From: Chitinophaga filiformis
GTDB taxonomy: Bacteria > Bacteroidota > Bacteroidia > Chitinophagales > Chitinophagaceae
Assembly: GCF_023100805.1 (NCBI RefSeq)
Contig: NZ_CP095855.1
Location: 4,939,001 to 5,003,000 of the forward strand
Length of the DNA stretch: 64,000 nt
Direction of reading: 5' to 3'
Shown here in pieces: positions 55,263 to 63,996 of the stretch. Position 1 is the stretch's first letter, and each line of letters starts with the position of its first letter. A program made the position numbers and the translations under genes. The notes under the pieces were generated by a model. That model searched no databases. It was given only the letters and a program-made list of their open reading frames with translations, and was not told the DNA's origin.

Positions 55263-55270
55263 TACATTTG
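55263..55270 (+). promoter_or_regulatory. Candidate -7 box TACATTTG immediately before the ppx ATG
   Basis: Identical to the octamer placed at the RNase P RNA promoter. Its last base is only 5 bases before the ATG at 55276, which would put the +1 at or near the start codon. Confidence 0.4.
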
Positions 55271-55275
55271 CGCCC

Positions 55276-56157
55276 ATGAAGCTTGCTGCCATTGATATCG
55301 GGTCCAACGCTGCCAGGCTGCTCATCTCTGAAGCATCTCCCAACAGCCAGGGCCGGATGGACTTTACCAAGGTAAACCTTGTCAGGGTACCTTTACGCCT
55401 CGGTCTTGATGTGTTCACTGAGGGCGCTATTTCCGAAAAAAGGGCCAATCACCTGCTGAATACCATTAAAGCGTATAAGCTATTGCTGGAAGTGTATGAA
55501 GTCAGGTATCTGAAGGCATGTGCTACCTCGGCCATGCGCGATGCCTCCAATTCAGCAGAAATACTGCAGAACGTCAGGCAGCAGACCGGCATAGATATCA
55601 AGGTCATCTCCGGGCAGGAAGAGGCTTCTTTCCTTTACGAGAGCCACATCGCAGAAAACCTCGACAAGACCCGCTCTTATATGTATATCGATGTAGGGGG
55701 TGGTAGTACCGAGGTCACTATCTTCAGCAACAACAGCCTTAAACATAAAGAGTCCTTCAACATTGGCACTATCCGCCTGATGCAACACCAGGTAAGGGAT
55801 GACCAGTGGCAGTATATGAAGGATACCATCAAATCCCGTCTCCGGGGCATCAGCAATATTACGGCCATCGGTTCCGGTGGTAATATCAACAAGATCTTCT
55901 CTCTCTCCAAGCGTAAAGAAGGCAAACCGCTTACGCTGGATGTCCTGAAAGACTACTACAAAGAATTCAACAGCTTCAGTGTAGAAGAGCGCATTCACCT
56001 CTATAATCTCCGGGAAGACCGCGCTGATGTGATCGTACCTGCCCTTCAGATCTACATCAATATCATGCGCTGGGCAGATGCCCAGGAGATATTTGTACCT
56101 AAGATCGGTCTGGCAGATGGCCTTATCCAGTCACTCTATGCAGAGATCAGCAGGTAA
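55276..56157 (+). CDS. ppx: Exopolyphosphatase, Ppx/GppA family
   Basis: A 293-residue protein with only the N-terminal Ppx/GppA ASKHA-type ATPase-fold core: AAIDIGSNAARLLI at residues 4-17 and MYIDVGGGSTEVTIF as the second phosphate-binding loop. E. coli Ppx has ~510 residues; the short form is typical of Bacteroidota and lacks the C-terminal HD-like domain. It degrades polyphosphate or pppGpp. It is adjacent to ppk1. The start must be near 55276, as the family begins exactly here. Confidence 0.93.
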   Translation: MKLAAIDIGSNAARLLISEASPNSQGRMDFTKVNLVRVPLRLGLDVFTEGAISEKRANHLLNTIKAYKLLLEVYEVRYLKACATSAMRDASNSAEILQNVRQQTGIDIKVISGQEEASFLYESHIAENLDKTRSYMYIDVGGGSTEVTIFSNNSLKHKESFNIGTIRLMQHQVRDDQWQYMKDTIKSRLRGISNITAIGSGGNINKIFSLSKRKEGKPLTLDVLKDYYKEFNSFSVEERIHLYNLREDRADVIVPALQIYINIMRWADAQEIFVPKIGLADGLIQSLYAEISR

Positions 56158-56216
56158 TTTCCAAATATTGGTTACCTTACGCGCGCTTTTACTTATCACA
56201 AAATAACAGTCTTAGG

Positions 56217-57032
56217 ATGTCTACGCACAAAGAAGTTAAACGGATAACGACACATATTTTGCAGAAAATGAAGGATGACGGAGAGAAGATCTCCATGATC
56301 ACGGCATACGACTATTCCATGGCCCGCATTTTTGACGATGCAGGTATGGATATCCTGCTGGTGGGCGATTCTGCATCTAATGTAATGGCCGGCTTTGAAA
56401 CGACGCTTCCCATAACGCTCGACCAGATGATCTATCACGGCGCGTCTGTAGTACGGGCTATAAAAAGGGCCTTTGTGGTGGTTGACCTGCCTTTTGGTAC
56501 TTACCAGGGCAACTCTAAGGAAGCGCTGGCATCTACCATCCGCATCATGAAAGAAACCAGCGCCCATGGCGTGAAGATAGAAGGTGGCGAAGAGATCATT
56601 GAATCAGTTAAACGAATTATCTCTGCCGGCGTACCGGTGATGGGACACCTGGGCCTGACCCCTCAGTCTATTAATAAATTTGGTACCTATACAGTGAGGG
56701 CTACCGAAGAGGCGGAAGCCCAGAAGCTGCTCAGCGATGCCCGCCTGCTCCAGGAAGCGGGTTGCTTTGCCATTGTACTGGAAAAGATCCCGGCCCTGCT
56801 GGCCAAACAGGTGGCAGAGTCCCTGCGGATCCCGACAATAGGCATTGGCGCCGGCAAATATGTTGACGGGCAGGTACTGGTAATGCATGACATGCTGGGC
56901 ATCAATAAAGACTTTAAACCACGTTTCCTGCGTCGCTATCTCAATTTATATGACGAAATTTACAAGGCATCGCAGCAATACATCCACGATGTGAAAGCCA
57001 AAGACTTTCCGAACGATAGCGAACAATATTAA
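56217..57032 (+). CDS. panB: 3-methyl-2-oxobutanoate hydroxymethyltransferase
   Basis: Makes ketopantoate from alpha-ketoisovalerate and methylene-tetrahydrofolate. The 271 residues match the family. Conserved parts are MITAYDYSMARIFDDAGMDILLVGDS, the metal-binding VKIEGGEE region, PVMGHLGLTPQSINKFG and IPTIGIGAGKYVDGQVLVMHDMLG. ATG at 56217, though one upstream residue frame is possible. It completes panB, panC and panD in this window; the next gene starts 9 bases later. Confidence 0.97.
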   Translation: MSTHKEVKRITTHILQKMKDDGEKISMITAYDYSMARIFDDAGMDILLVGDSASNVMAGFETTLPITLDQMIYHGASVVRAIKRAFVVVDLPFGTYQGNSKEALASTIRIMKETSAHGVKIEGGEEIIESVKRIISAGVPVMGHLGLTPQSINKFGTYTVRATEEAEAQKLLSDARLLQEAGCFAIVLEKIPALLAKQVAESLRIPTIGIGAGKYVDGQVLVMHDMLGINKDFKPRFLRRYLNLYDEIYKASQQYIHDVKAKDFPNDSEQY

Positions 57033-57041
57033 AATTGTTTT

Positions 57042-57929
57042 ATGTTAGACTATGTTCTTAGCGGTCTGATGCAGCGCTACCAGGACCGGGTGCCTGACGT
57101 TGCAGCGATCATTGCCGCCATGATCAGTGAAAACCTGATCGAGGTTCCGGAAGACATTGAAAATGACCATATTGCCTTCCGTACAATAGGCGTACCCGAG
57201 CTCGGGATACAGTCGCTGGAGAAGATCTTCCTGCACTACGGTTACACCAGAAGGGATGCATACCATTTCAAAGAAAAGAAGCTGGACGCTTACTGGTATG
57301 CACCGCCGTCGCCGGAACATCCCCGTATTTTTATCAGCGAGCTGAGAGTACAGGACCTGAGCCCGGCAGCGCAACAGATCATCAAAAGCTACACCAATGA
57401 AGTGCTGGTAGATCCTGTCAGCAATCTCAACCTCGATGACGGGCCGGCGGTAGATGCCTTCCTGCACAGCTCATTGTGGCGTACGCCTACCCTGCAGGAC
57501 TATCAGACCCTGGCAGCGGAAAGCGAATATGCCGCCTGGGTGATCTACAACCGGTATTACCTGAACCATTTCACCATCAGCGTACAAAACCTGCCTGCCG
57601 GTTACAACACGGTAGCAGACTTCAATAACTTCCTTGAGAAAGAGGGCTTCATCCTTAACAATGCCGGCGGCAAGATCAAGACAAGTCCCGATGGACTGCT
57701 CTTACAGAGCAGCACGGTGGCTAAGATGATTCCCGCCACCTTTGCCGGCAACGAGGTACAGAAGATAGCAGGCTCCTACGTAGAATTTGCAGAGCGGAAG
57801 GTATTGCCGCAGTTTGCGGATCTTCCGGCCGACAAGATCACCCGTGCGCACCGCCGGGAGGGTTTTGAAGCCGGCAATGCAGACCGCATCTTTGAAAGTA
57901 CATACAGCTCACAGACAAACAAACAATAA
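57042..57929 (+). CDS. DUF1338 protein, 2-oxoadipate dioxygenase/decarboxylase (HglS) type
   Basis: A 295-residue protein of the DUF1338 family, whose characterised members (Pseudomonas putida HglS) turn 2-oxoadipate into 2-hydroxyglutarate with iron and O2. The His-rich patches NDHIAFRTIGVP near residue 44 and NHFTISVQNLP near 173 are consistent with the metal and substrate sites, though catalytic residues were not fully traced. It lies between panB and an ALDH7-type dehydrogenase, which would supply 2-aminoadipate in lysine degradation. Plain 'hypothetical' remains possible, but the neighbourhood favours this role. Confidence 0.8.
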   Translation: MLDYVLSGLMQRYQDRVPDVAAIIAAMISENLIEVPEDIENDHIAFRTIGVPELGIQSLEKIFLHYGYTRRDAYHFKEKKLDAYWYAPPSPEHPRIFISELRVQDLSPAAQQIIKSYTNEVLVDPVSNLNLDDGPAVDAFLHSSLWRTPTLQDYQTLAAESEYAAWVIYNRYYLNHFTISVQNLPAGYNTVADFNNFLEKEGFILNNAGGKIKTSPDGLLLQSSTVAKMIPATFAGNEVQKIAGSYVEFAERKVLPQFADLPADKITRAHRREGFEAGNADRIFESTYSSQTNKQ

Positions 57930-57933
57930 TTAC

Positions 57934-57975
57934 CGCCTGCCGGAGCAACAGGCCATCCTGTTACGCCGGCAGGCG
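57934..57975 (+). terminator. Long bipartite hairpin after the DUF1338 gene
   Basis: CGCCTGCCGG (57934-57943) pairs with CCGGCAGGCG (57966-57975), and the loop contains a second stem AACAGG-CCAT-CCTGTT. There is no T-tract. It lies only 4 bases beyond the DUF1338 stop and 85 before the ALDH gene. Confidence 0.5.
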
Positions 57976-58060
57976 TCATATAAGTACTATCAGACTACTG
58001 CCCGTTAACTCATACATACATCAAAACACGCCGTGTCCCGTACGGCATAAACAGTACAAC

Positions 58061-59590
58061 ATGATCCAGGACATTCTGCAGCAATTACATATCAGCAATG
58101 TAAACAGTGGCGTCAGCACAGGTACCACCTGGCTGGATGCAAAAGGAGAAAATATTCAGGCCTCATCCCCGGTTGACGGCAGAGATATTGCGGGCGTCAA
58201 AGCGGCCAGTCGCGCTGACTATGACGCAGTGGTGGAAAAGGCGCAGGAAGCATTTAAGGAATGGCGTTTATGGCCCGCTCCCCGCCGGGGCGAGGTAGTG
58301 CGCCAGATAGGGGAAGCATTGCGGAAAAACAAGGAGGCGCTGGGCAAACTCGTGTCCTATGAGATGGGGAAAAGCCTGCAGGAAGGTTATGGGGAGGTGC
58401 AGGAAATGATCGATATCTGTGACTTCGCAGTAGGCCTCTCCCGCCAGTTACACGGGCTCAGTATGCATTCCGAACGCCCTGGCCACAGGATGTATGAACA
58501 ATGGCATCCGCTGGGCGTTACAGGCATCATTTCAGCCTTTAATTTCCCTGTTGCGGTGTGGAGCTGGAATGCTATGCTTGCATGGGTTTGCGGCGACGTA
58601 TGCGTCTGGAAACCGTCAGAAAAGACACCTTTATCTGCTATCGCCTGCCTGCAGATCGTACAGGATGTGCTGAAAACGAATAAAGTACCGGAAGGCGTCT
58701 GCTGCCTGGTAACGGGCGGCCGCGAAGTAGGCGAATGGATGGCGGCAGATACCCGTGTACCATTGATCTCGGCTACCGGTTCCACCCGCATGGGTAAGGC
58801 TGTGAGCAGCGTAGTAGGCGCCCGCCTGGGACGCGCCCTGCTGGAACTGGGCGGTAATAACGCCATTATTATCACTGCCAATGCAGACCTGGACATGTCC
58901 CTCATCGGGTGCGTATTCGGCGCTGTGGGCACTGCCGGTCAGCGTTGTACCAGTACCAGAAGACTGATCATCCATGAAAGTGTATATGACGCATTTACGC
59001 AGAAACTCGTAAAAGCATACCAGCAACTGCGTATTGGCAATCCGCTGGATGAACATAATCACGTAGGGCCTTTGATCGATAAGGATGCCGTACGTCTTTA
59101 CCAGGAATCTATGGAAAAGGTAAAAGAACAGGGAGGCCGTTTCCTGGTGGAAGGAGGTGTGCTTTCAGGCGAGGCCTATGCCTCCGGCTGTTATGTAAAG
59201 CCCTGCATAGCCGAAGTGGAGAACAGCTATGCCATCGTACAGCATGAGACCTTTGCGCCTATCCTGTATGTAATGAAATACAGCCGTATAGAAGACGCTA
59301 TTGCCATGCAGAATGGCGTGCCACAGGGATTATCGTCTGCTATTATGACGCTCAACCTGCGGGAAGCGGAATTGTTCCTGTCACAGGCAGGTTCTGACTG
59401 CGGCATCGCCAATGTGAACATCGGCACCTCCGGAGCGGAGATCGGCGGCGCATTTGGTGGGGAAAAAGAAACCGGTGGCGGCAGGGAAAGCGGTTCGGAT
59501 GCATGGAAGAACTACATGCGCCGCCAGACAAATACGATCAATTATTCCACTCAGCTGCCACTGGCGCAGGGTATTAAATTCGATCTGTAA
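58061..59590 (+). CDS. Aldehyde dehydrogenase, ALDH7/antiquitin (AmaB) type
   Basis: A 509-residue NAD(P)-dependent aldehyde dehydrogenase. Catalytic C296 lies in GTAGQRCTSTRRL and general base E262 in LELGGNN. The block PLGVTGIISAFNFPVAVWSWN and NIGTSGAEIGGAFGGEKETGGGRESGSDAWK are characteristic of the ALDH7 group, which oxidises 2-aminoadipate 6-semialdehyde. With the adjacent DUF1338 gene, this suggests lysine breakdown through aminoadipate; a separate aminotransferase would be needed and is not visible here. Confidence 0.9.
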   Translation: MIQDILQQLHISNVNSGVSTGTTWLDAKGENIQASSPVDGRDIAGVKAASRADYDAVVEKAQEAFKEWRLWPAPRRGEVVRQIGEALRKNKEALGKLVSYEMGKSLQEGYGEVQEMIDICDFAVGLSRQLHGLSMHSERPGHRMYEQWHPLGVTGIISAFNFPVAVWSWNAMLAWVCGDVCVWKPSEKTPLSAIACLQIVQDVLKTNKVPEGVCCLVTGGREVGEWMAADTRVPLISATGSTRMGKAVSSVVGARLGRALLELGGNNAIIITANADLDMSLIGCVFGAVGTAGQRCTSTRRLIIHESVYDAFTQKLVKAYQQLRIGNPLDEHNHVGPLIDKDAVRLYQESMEKVKEQGGRFLVEGGVLSGEAYASGCYVKPCIAEVENSYAIVQHETFAPILYVMKYSRIEDAIAMQNGVPQGLSSAIMTLNLREAELFLSQAGSDCGIANVNIGTSGAEIGGAFGGEKETGGGRESGSDAWKNYMRRQTNTINYSTQLPLAQGIKFDL

Positions 59591-60220
59591 AAACTTTTTT
59601 GTTCCGCACACAATAACTGGAATAATAACCCGTTTAATATGCGGATAACTTTTAAACTGATATTAATTACAATATATCATTAGCTGTAGAGGCAGTACCT
59701 TTCTTTCACAATTGCATGTGAGCGAACAACGCAGATAAAAAAATAGCGAGGTTAGAGAACCTCGCTTTTTCGTTAAACGGAAACCATGCTTATGAGAAAA
59801 GTAACTTTAACTTTTGGAAAGTTATCAAGTACTCTTCCAGCTCTAAATATTACACTTTTTTCCGGAATTTCATATTCTACTTTTGTGGTATTTGCAACTT
59901 TTTTTTGACGAACGGTTATTTTTAAAGGCCGATTTCAATGCAGTGGCGACTTCTGTGGCAACATCGTTCACCGTTCAAAAGAAAATTTCGTTCATATTCA
60001 TTTAATTGTTAAATTAACAGTACATGAGCGAATATAATTGAGTTACAGGTACTTCTATCTCTGCGGTTGTTGTTACGTAAACGGCTATCCACCTAATGAG
60101 CTACTGGCATATTGTATCTCTCGCTCATCATTTAACGCAAATGATTCCCTGACATTTTGCGTACCTTTAATCTAATTTGGTTTTTGATTTTGTAAAGCTT
60201 ATAGAGAAAAAAACAGACTG
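59591..60220. other. Gene-free interval with a terminator and possible promoters
   Basis: About 630 bp without a supported gene. It holds a terminator at 59746-59770, an isolated TACTTTTG box at 59878-59885 and, close to the subtilase gene, a near-consensus TCTAATTTG at 60171-60179. The 335 bases between the box and the subtilase start could be a long leader or a small RNA; no structure could be proven. Confidence 0.5.
59746..59770 (+). terminator. Intrinsic terminator beyond the ALDH gene
   Basis: GCGAGGTT pairs with AACCTCGC around AGAG, followed by five T. It is 155 bases after the ALDH stop. Confidence 0.7.
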
Positions 60221-61921
60221 ATGAAATCTAACAGAGCTATGGCAGTCATGGCTGGTGGTATTGTGTTGATGACTGCTCTTACTACCGCTAACCCGACTTA
60301 TGCCCAATCTTCAGCAACTCCCAGGAACTGGCACCTATTGAACTATGCGCAGGATAGTGTGTTCGGTACAGGTGTTGAAAAAGCATATAATGAGCTGCTG
60401 AAAGGCAGGAAAAGCAGCCCGATATTGGTAGCTGTGATAGATTCCGGTATTGATACACTGCATGAAGATCTGAAATCTGTCCTTTGGGTAAACCCCAAAG
60501 AAATTCCCGGCAATGGCATTGACGATGACGGAAACGGCTATGTAGACGACATCCATGGATGGAATTTCCTTGGTGGTAAGGATGGTCGTAGTATAAAGGA
60601 AGACAGTGACGAGGCTACCCGTGAATACTACCGCTACAAGAGCCTTTACGGTAATCCTGATTCTGCGCTCGACAAGCAATCCAAGGAATACAGCTACTGG
60701 CAGAAATTGCAGGGCAAGGTGTCCCGGCCTTCCGGCGAAAGCAAGGTTACTTACAAAACCATGCTGAAACTGCAGGAAAGCCTGCGTAAATGTGAGACCC
60801 TCATTACCGGTTACCTGCACCAGAATGACTTCAACGCCGCCAAACTGGATAGTATTCAAACTACCGACCAGGATGTAATGGTGGCGAAGAAATTCCTGCT
60901 GCGCATTTTCCAGAATACCGGCGAGGAAAATCTCAACTATTCCGAACTGAAATCAGAATTTGACGAATACCTGGCAGAACTGAAAAAGAAGGCAGAACTG
61001 GCCGACAACGAAGCGCCGGTAGATAAACGTGCTGACATTATCGGCGATAACGTGAACGACATCAACGATAAATACTACGGTAACAATGATGTAATGGGAC
61101 AATTCGGTTTCCATGGTACACACGTTTCCGGTATCATTGCTGCTGCCAGGAACAACGGCATTGGTATAGACGGCATTAATAATAATGTGCGCATCATGAT
61201 GGTGAAAGCCGTTCCCGATGGCGATGAACGCGATAAAGACGTAGCCCTGGCCATCCGTTATGCGGTGGACAACGGCGCACGTGTGATCAATATGAGCTTT
61301 GGTAAAGGCTTCTCCCCTCATAAAGACTGGGTAGATGCGGCTGTGAAATATGCAGAAGAGAAAGGTGTCCTGCTGGTACATGCTGCAGGTAATGATGGCA
61401 GCGATAATGACGTGGTGGACAACTTCCCTAATCCTGATTTTGCAGATCATTCCGGACGAGCGAACAACTATATCACAGTAGGCGCCAGCGGTAGCGGCAA
61501 AAACGGTAAAGTGGCCAGCTTCTCCAACTATGGTAAAAAGAATGTTGACGTCTTTGCACCCGGTGTACAGATCTATTCTACGGTACCCGGTGGTAATAAA
61601 TACGGTAGTGCCAGCGGTACCAGTATGGCGGCTCCGGTAGTAGCAGGCGTAGCTGCGCTGGTGCTCTCCTACCATCCGGAACTTACTGCACAACAGTTAA
61701 AGTACATCCTGGTGAAATCAGCTACTCCTTTGCCCGATGGAACGAAGGAAGTGACCAAACCAGGATCTCCCGATATGAAGGTGCCTTTTGCAGATCTGTC
61801 TATTTCCGGAGGATTGGTGAATGCGTACGAGGCCCTGAAACTGGCGGATAGTATGGATACGAACAAGGATCTGAGAAAGAAGAAAAAGAAGGCCAGGATG
61901 GAGGCCGTTAAAAAAGGGTAA
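60221..61921 (+). CDS. Secreted S8 family (subtilisin-like) serine peptidase
   Basis: A 566-residue subtilase with a signal peptide (1-~29, TYAQS). The catalytic triad is D74 in AVIDSGIDTLHEDL, H301 in GFHGTHVSGIIAA and S468 in SGTSMAAPVVAG. The D-to-H distance is about 227 residues, against 30-40 in ordinary subtilisins. The extra ~190 residues (roughly 95-285) are charged and helical, with KELADNEAP-like stretches. The C-terminus ends in a Lys-rich run (LRKKKKKARMEAVKKG) and no T9SS tail is seen. It may process surface proteins or act extracellularly. Confidence 0.93.
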   Translation: MKSNRAMAVMAGGIVLMTALTTANPTYAQSSATPRNWHLLNYAQDSVFGTGVEKAYNELLKGRKSSPILVAVIDSGIDTLHEDLKSVLWVNPKEIPGNGIDDDGNGYVDDIHGWNFLGGKDGRSIKEDSDEATREYYRYKSLYGNPDSALDKQSKEYSYWQKLQGKVSRPSGESKVTYKTMLKLQESLRKCETLITGYLHQNDFNAAKLDSIQTTDQDVMVAKKFLLRIFQNTGEENLNYSELKSEFDEYLAELKKKAELADNEAPVDKRADIIGDNVNDINDKYYGNNDVMGQFGFHGTHVSGIIAAARNNGIGIDGINNNVRIMMVKAVPDGDERDKDVALAIRYAVDNGARVINMSFGKGFSPHKDWVDAAVKYAEEKGVLLVHAAGNDGSDNDVVDNFPNPDFADHSGRANNYITVGASGSGKNGKVASFSNYGKKNVDVFAPGVQIYSTVPGGNKYGSASGTSMAAPVVAGVAALVLSYHPELTAQQLKYILVKSATPLPDGTKEVTKPGSPDMKVPFADLSISGGLVNAYEALKLADSMDTNKDLRKKKKKARMEAVKKG

Positions 61922-61951
61922 TAGCTGTAGCGGATAAACATAACATACTTG

Positions 61952-61995
61952 ACAAAAAAGAAAGGGACTCCTGCCGGAGTCCCTTTCTTTTTTGT
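61952..61995 (+). terminator. Terminator after the subtilase gene with a 20 bp perfect stem
   Basis: The left arm 61952-61971 pairs perfectly with 61976-61995 around TGCC. A- and T-rich ends make it a likely bidirectional terminator. Confidence 0.9.
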
Positions 61996-62131
61996 CCGGG
62001 GTGCCCCCCTCGCGTGTGCCATAGAATGCGCATTCCCACGGCAACCATGTATGGAGACCATTGAAAAAGGTCAAACATTTGAAACCTGATAATAAAGAGA
62101 GAACCAACAAGCTGGAGGCTAAAAAATAAAA

Positions 62132-62147
62132 GGCCGGCCATCCGGCC
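62132..62147 (-). terminator. Terminator of the DUF4870 gene
   Basis: GGCCGG-CCAT-CCGGCC hairpin; read leftward it is followed by TTTTATTTTTT. It lies 27-43 bases beyond the 62175 stop. Confidence 0.8.
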
Positions 62148-62174
62148 AGCCCTTCTATAACAGTTTAGTCTCCA

Positions 62175-62582
62175 TTACTTCACAAGTCTCCAGCTCAGCG
62201 GATACCTGTACAATACCCCGTTGTGCGCCTTCGTTGCTGCGATAACAGAGAATATAATATTCACCAGGTAAACGATCCCACGTGTGCCATGGAAAAGGGA
62301 AATATCTGTTATATCCCAGTAGTGAAAGCCAGGTCTTCCCCAGGCCCAATCCCAATGGTTGATCATACCAAAGAGGTTGAGAACGACGTTCACGATACTC
62401 AATGTGATCTGGAAGTTAAGCGCTTCTTTTCCGGTTTGATTCAGGAAGTCTGATTCGTTGCGTTTGACCAGCCAGAGGACTAACGCGACGATGATATTGC
62501 CTGCAGGCGGTATGAACAGCATGCCGGCAAGACCTCCCAGGTGCATGGCGAGCGCCCAGTTTCTTTCTTCTTGTTGTTGCAT
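62175..62582 (-). CDS. DUF4870 domain membrane protein
   Basis: A 135-residue protein with three to four hydrophobic segments. EERNWALAMHLGGLAGMLFIPPAGN and LVKRNESDFLNQTGKEALNFQIT are the family signatures of DUF4870 (Tic20-like). Its function is unknown. It is a stand-alone gene next to the RNase P RNA gene, on the same strand. Confidence 0.85.
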   Translation of the reverse strand: MQQQEERNWALAMHLGGLAGMLFIPPAGNIIVALVLWLVKRNESDFLNQTGKEALNFQITLSIVNVVLNLFGMINHWDWAWGRPGFHYWDITDISLFHGTRGIVYLVNIIFSVIAATKAHNGVLYRYPLSWRLVK

Positions 62583-62650
62583 AGAGATTATATAGTTTCG
62601 GATTATGTTTTTAGGGCCCTTTTTGGTTGATCAGCAAAAGTTAAAAATAA

Positions 62651-63030
62651 AACTACAAACCTGTAAGCCGGATTCTGTTCCGCCTTGCGGCGGATGCTAT
62701 CATTTATCTTCGATGTCGTTCACACGACACCTGTATCTGCCTACCCTCGGTCATTGGACGAGCAGCCCTTAAACGACCGTATACATGGCATTTCAGCACG
62801 CAAGGTTTACCCTCCGGATATGTTACCACACCCAGACGTGGGCTCTTACCCCACATTTTCACCCTTATCCGCCGTTGGCGGACGGTTATTTTCTGTGGCA
62901 CTATCTGTACCATTCTTCGCTCTTTTAACGGAGAAAAGAACAGCCCCACCCGTTAGGTGGTGCGTTGCTCTATGCTGTCCGGACTTTCCTCATCCACCTT
63001 TCAGCGGAAGCGATAGCACGGTCTGTAGTT
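62651..63030 (-). ncRNA. rnpB: RNase P RNA (bacterial class A)
   Basis: The catalytic RNA of RNase P, which trims tRNA 5' ends. Read leftward, the conserved GAGGAAAGTCCGGACA core is at 62991-62976 and the 3' ACAGAATCCGGCTTAC at 62679-62664. The ends pair as P1: AACTACAGACC (63030-63020) with GGTTTGTAGTT (62661-62651), with one G-U pair. The length of about 380 bases is normal. A TACATTTG box ending 5 bases upstream supports the 5' end. Confidence 0.96.
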
Positions 63031-63034
63031 TCTG

Positions 63035-63042
63035 CAAATGTA
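63035..63042 (-). promoter_or_regulatory. rnpB: -7 box TACATTTG of the RNase P RNA gene
   Basis: Reverse-strand TAnnTTTG match directly before the structurally defined 5' end of the RNA, with about 4-5 bases between box and +1. This is the best-supported promoter in the window. Confidence 0.65.
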
Positions 63043-63063
63043 ATAGAAAAGACGGCATATGGG

Positions 63064-63996
63064 CTAGTGCCGGAAAAATATCTCGGTAGCGCCATAGCCA
63101 TAACGGGGATGGTATTCGTTCACGAAACGCTCTACCTCAGGCGTATCCCGCAGAATAGCGTGGATCTCATCTTTCAGTTTGCCCTTCCCTACCCCATGGA
63201 TGACGATCATGCTGTGCTGGTGATGTACAATGGCCAGTTCCAGGTAGTGTACGAATTCATTCAGCTGTATAGCCAGTATCTCAATGTTCTTAAGTCCACG
63301 CCACTCTTTTACCAGCATTTCTATATGCAGGTCAAGTTCATATTTAGGCTGCGCCGGCGGCTCAGGTGCTACAGGAACCGCCGCTGTACCGCTTGCTGAT
63401 AGGGATCCTATACTGCTGGCGTCGAAATAAGGCTTATCATTCTTGCTTTTCTCCGGGTATTTTTCAAACAACAGCTGGCTCAGCGTAGCATCCCTCCTTG
63501 CCTGCAGTTCAGAAAGCTGCAGGAAGAGCTGCTTTACCTTCGGCTTCCATGTTTTCGGGAAGGAAGGCGCCAGTTTATCATTTTTCTCCTTCGGGAAGAA
63601 AACGAACTCCAGCCGGGGGCTGTCATTCAGCGACTCAAACAGGAGGTCTGACAGGTAAAAGTTACTGAACGGCTGGATCTCATTACGGATCTCCATTTCC
63701 ATGCTGTTCCGCAACCATACCTGGAAGTTGAAACGGTAGGCCTCGCTGGTTTCATTCAGCAGGTGAAATTTGAGTGACTGGACATGCTCTTCATAAGCGT
63801 CCATCCTGAAAACAGGCAATATAGACAGGAACATTCCCCGGCTCATCCGGATATTATCTTCATATTTCTTCTTTTCCGGCTTAATGTCATAGCCCTGGAT
63901 CTTTTGCGGCGGCGGTGCCGGCTTGGGCGTGGTAAAGCGATGGAAATAAGGGAAGTCTATCTGGTCAAGATACACCGGAAAGGTTACTTTGCCCAC
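63064..63996 (-). CDS. Smr/DUF2027 domain protein, N-terminus beyond window end
   Basis: The visible 310 residues end with a Smr domain (LDLHIEMLVKEWRGLKN with LxLH, and MIVIHGVGKGKLKDEIHAIL), a nuclease or nucleic-acid-binding fold, preceded by a DUF2027-like region rich in beta strands. The frame starts near the window edge (MGKVTFPVYLDQIDF), which does not look like a protein start; the true beginning is likely outside. A Pro-rich linker (APEPPAQPKYE) sits before the Smr domain. It is on the same strand as rnpB, whose promoter lies just after its stop. Confidence 0.85.
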   Translation of the reverse strand: MGKVTFPVYLDQIDFPYFHRFTTPKPAPPPQKIQGYDIKPEKKKYEDNIRMSRGMFLSILPVFRMDAYEEHVQSLKFHLLNETSEAYRFNFQVWLRNSMEMEIRNEIQPFSNFYLSDLLFESLNDSPRLEFVFFPKEKNDKLAPSFPKTWKPKVKQLFLQLSELQARRDATLSQLLFEKYPEKSKNDKPYFDASSIGSLSASGTAAVPVAPEPPAQPKYELDLHIEMLVKEWRGLKNIEILAIQLNEFVHYLELAIVHHQHSMIVIHGVGKGKLKDEIHAILRDTPEVERFVNEYHPRYGYGATEIFFRH

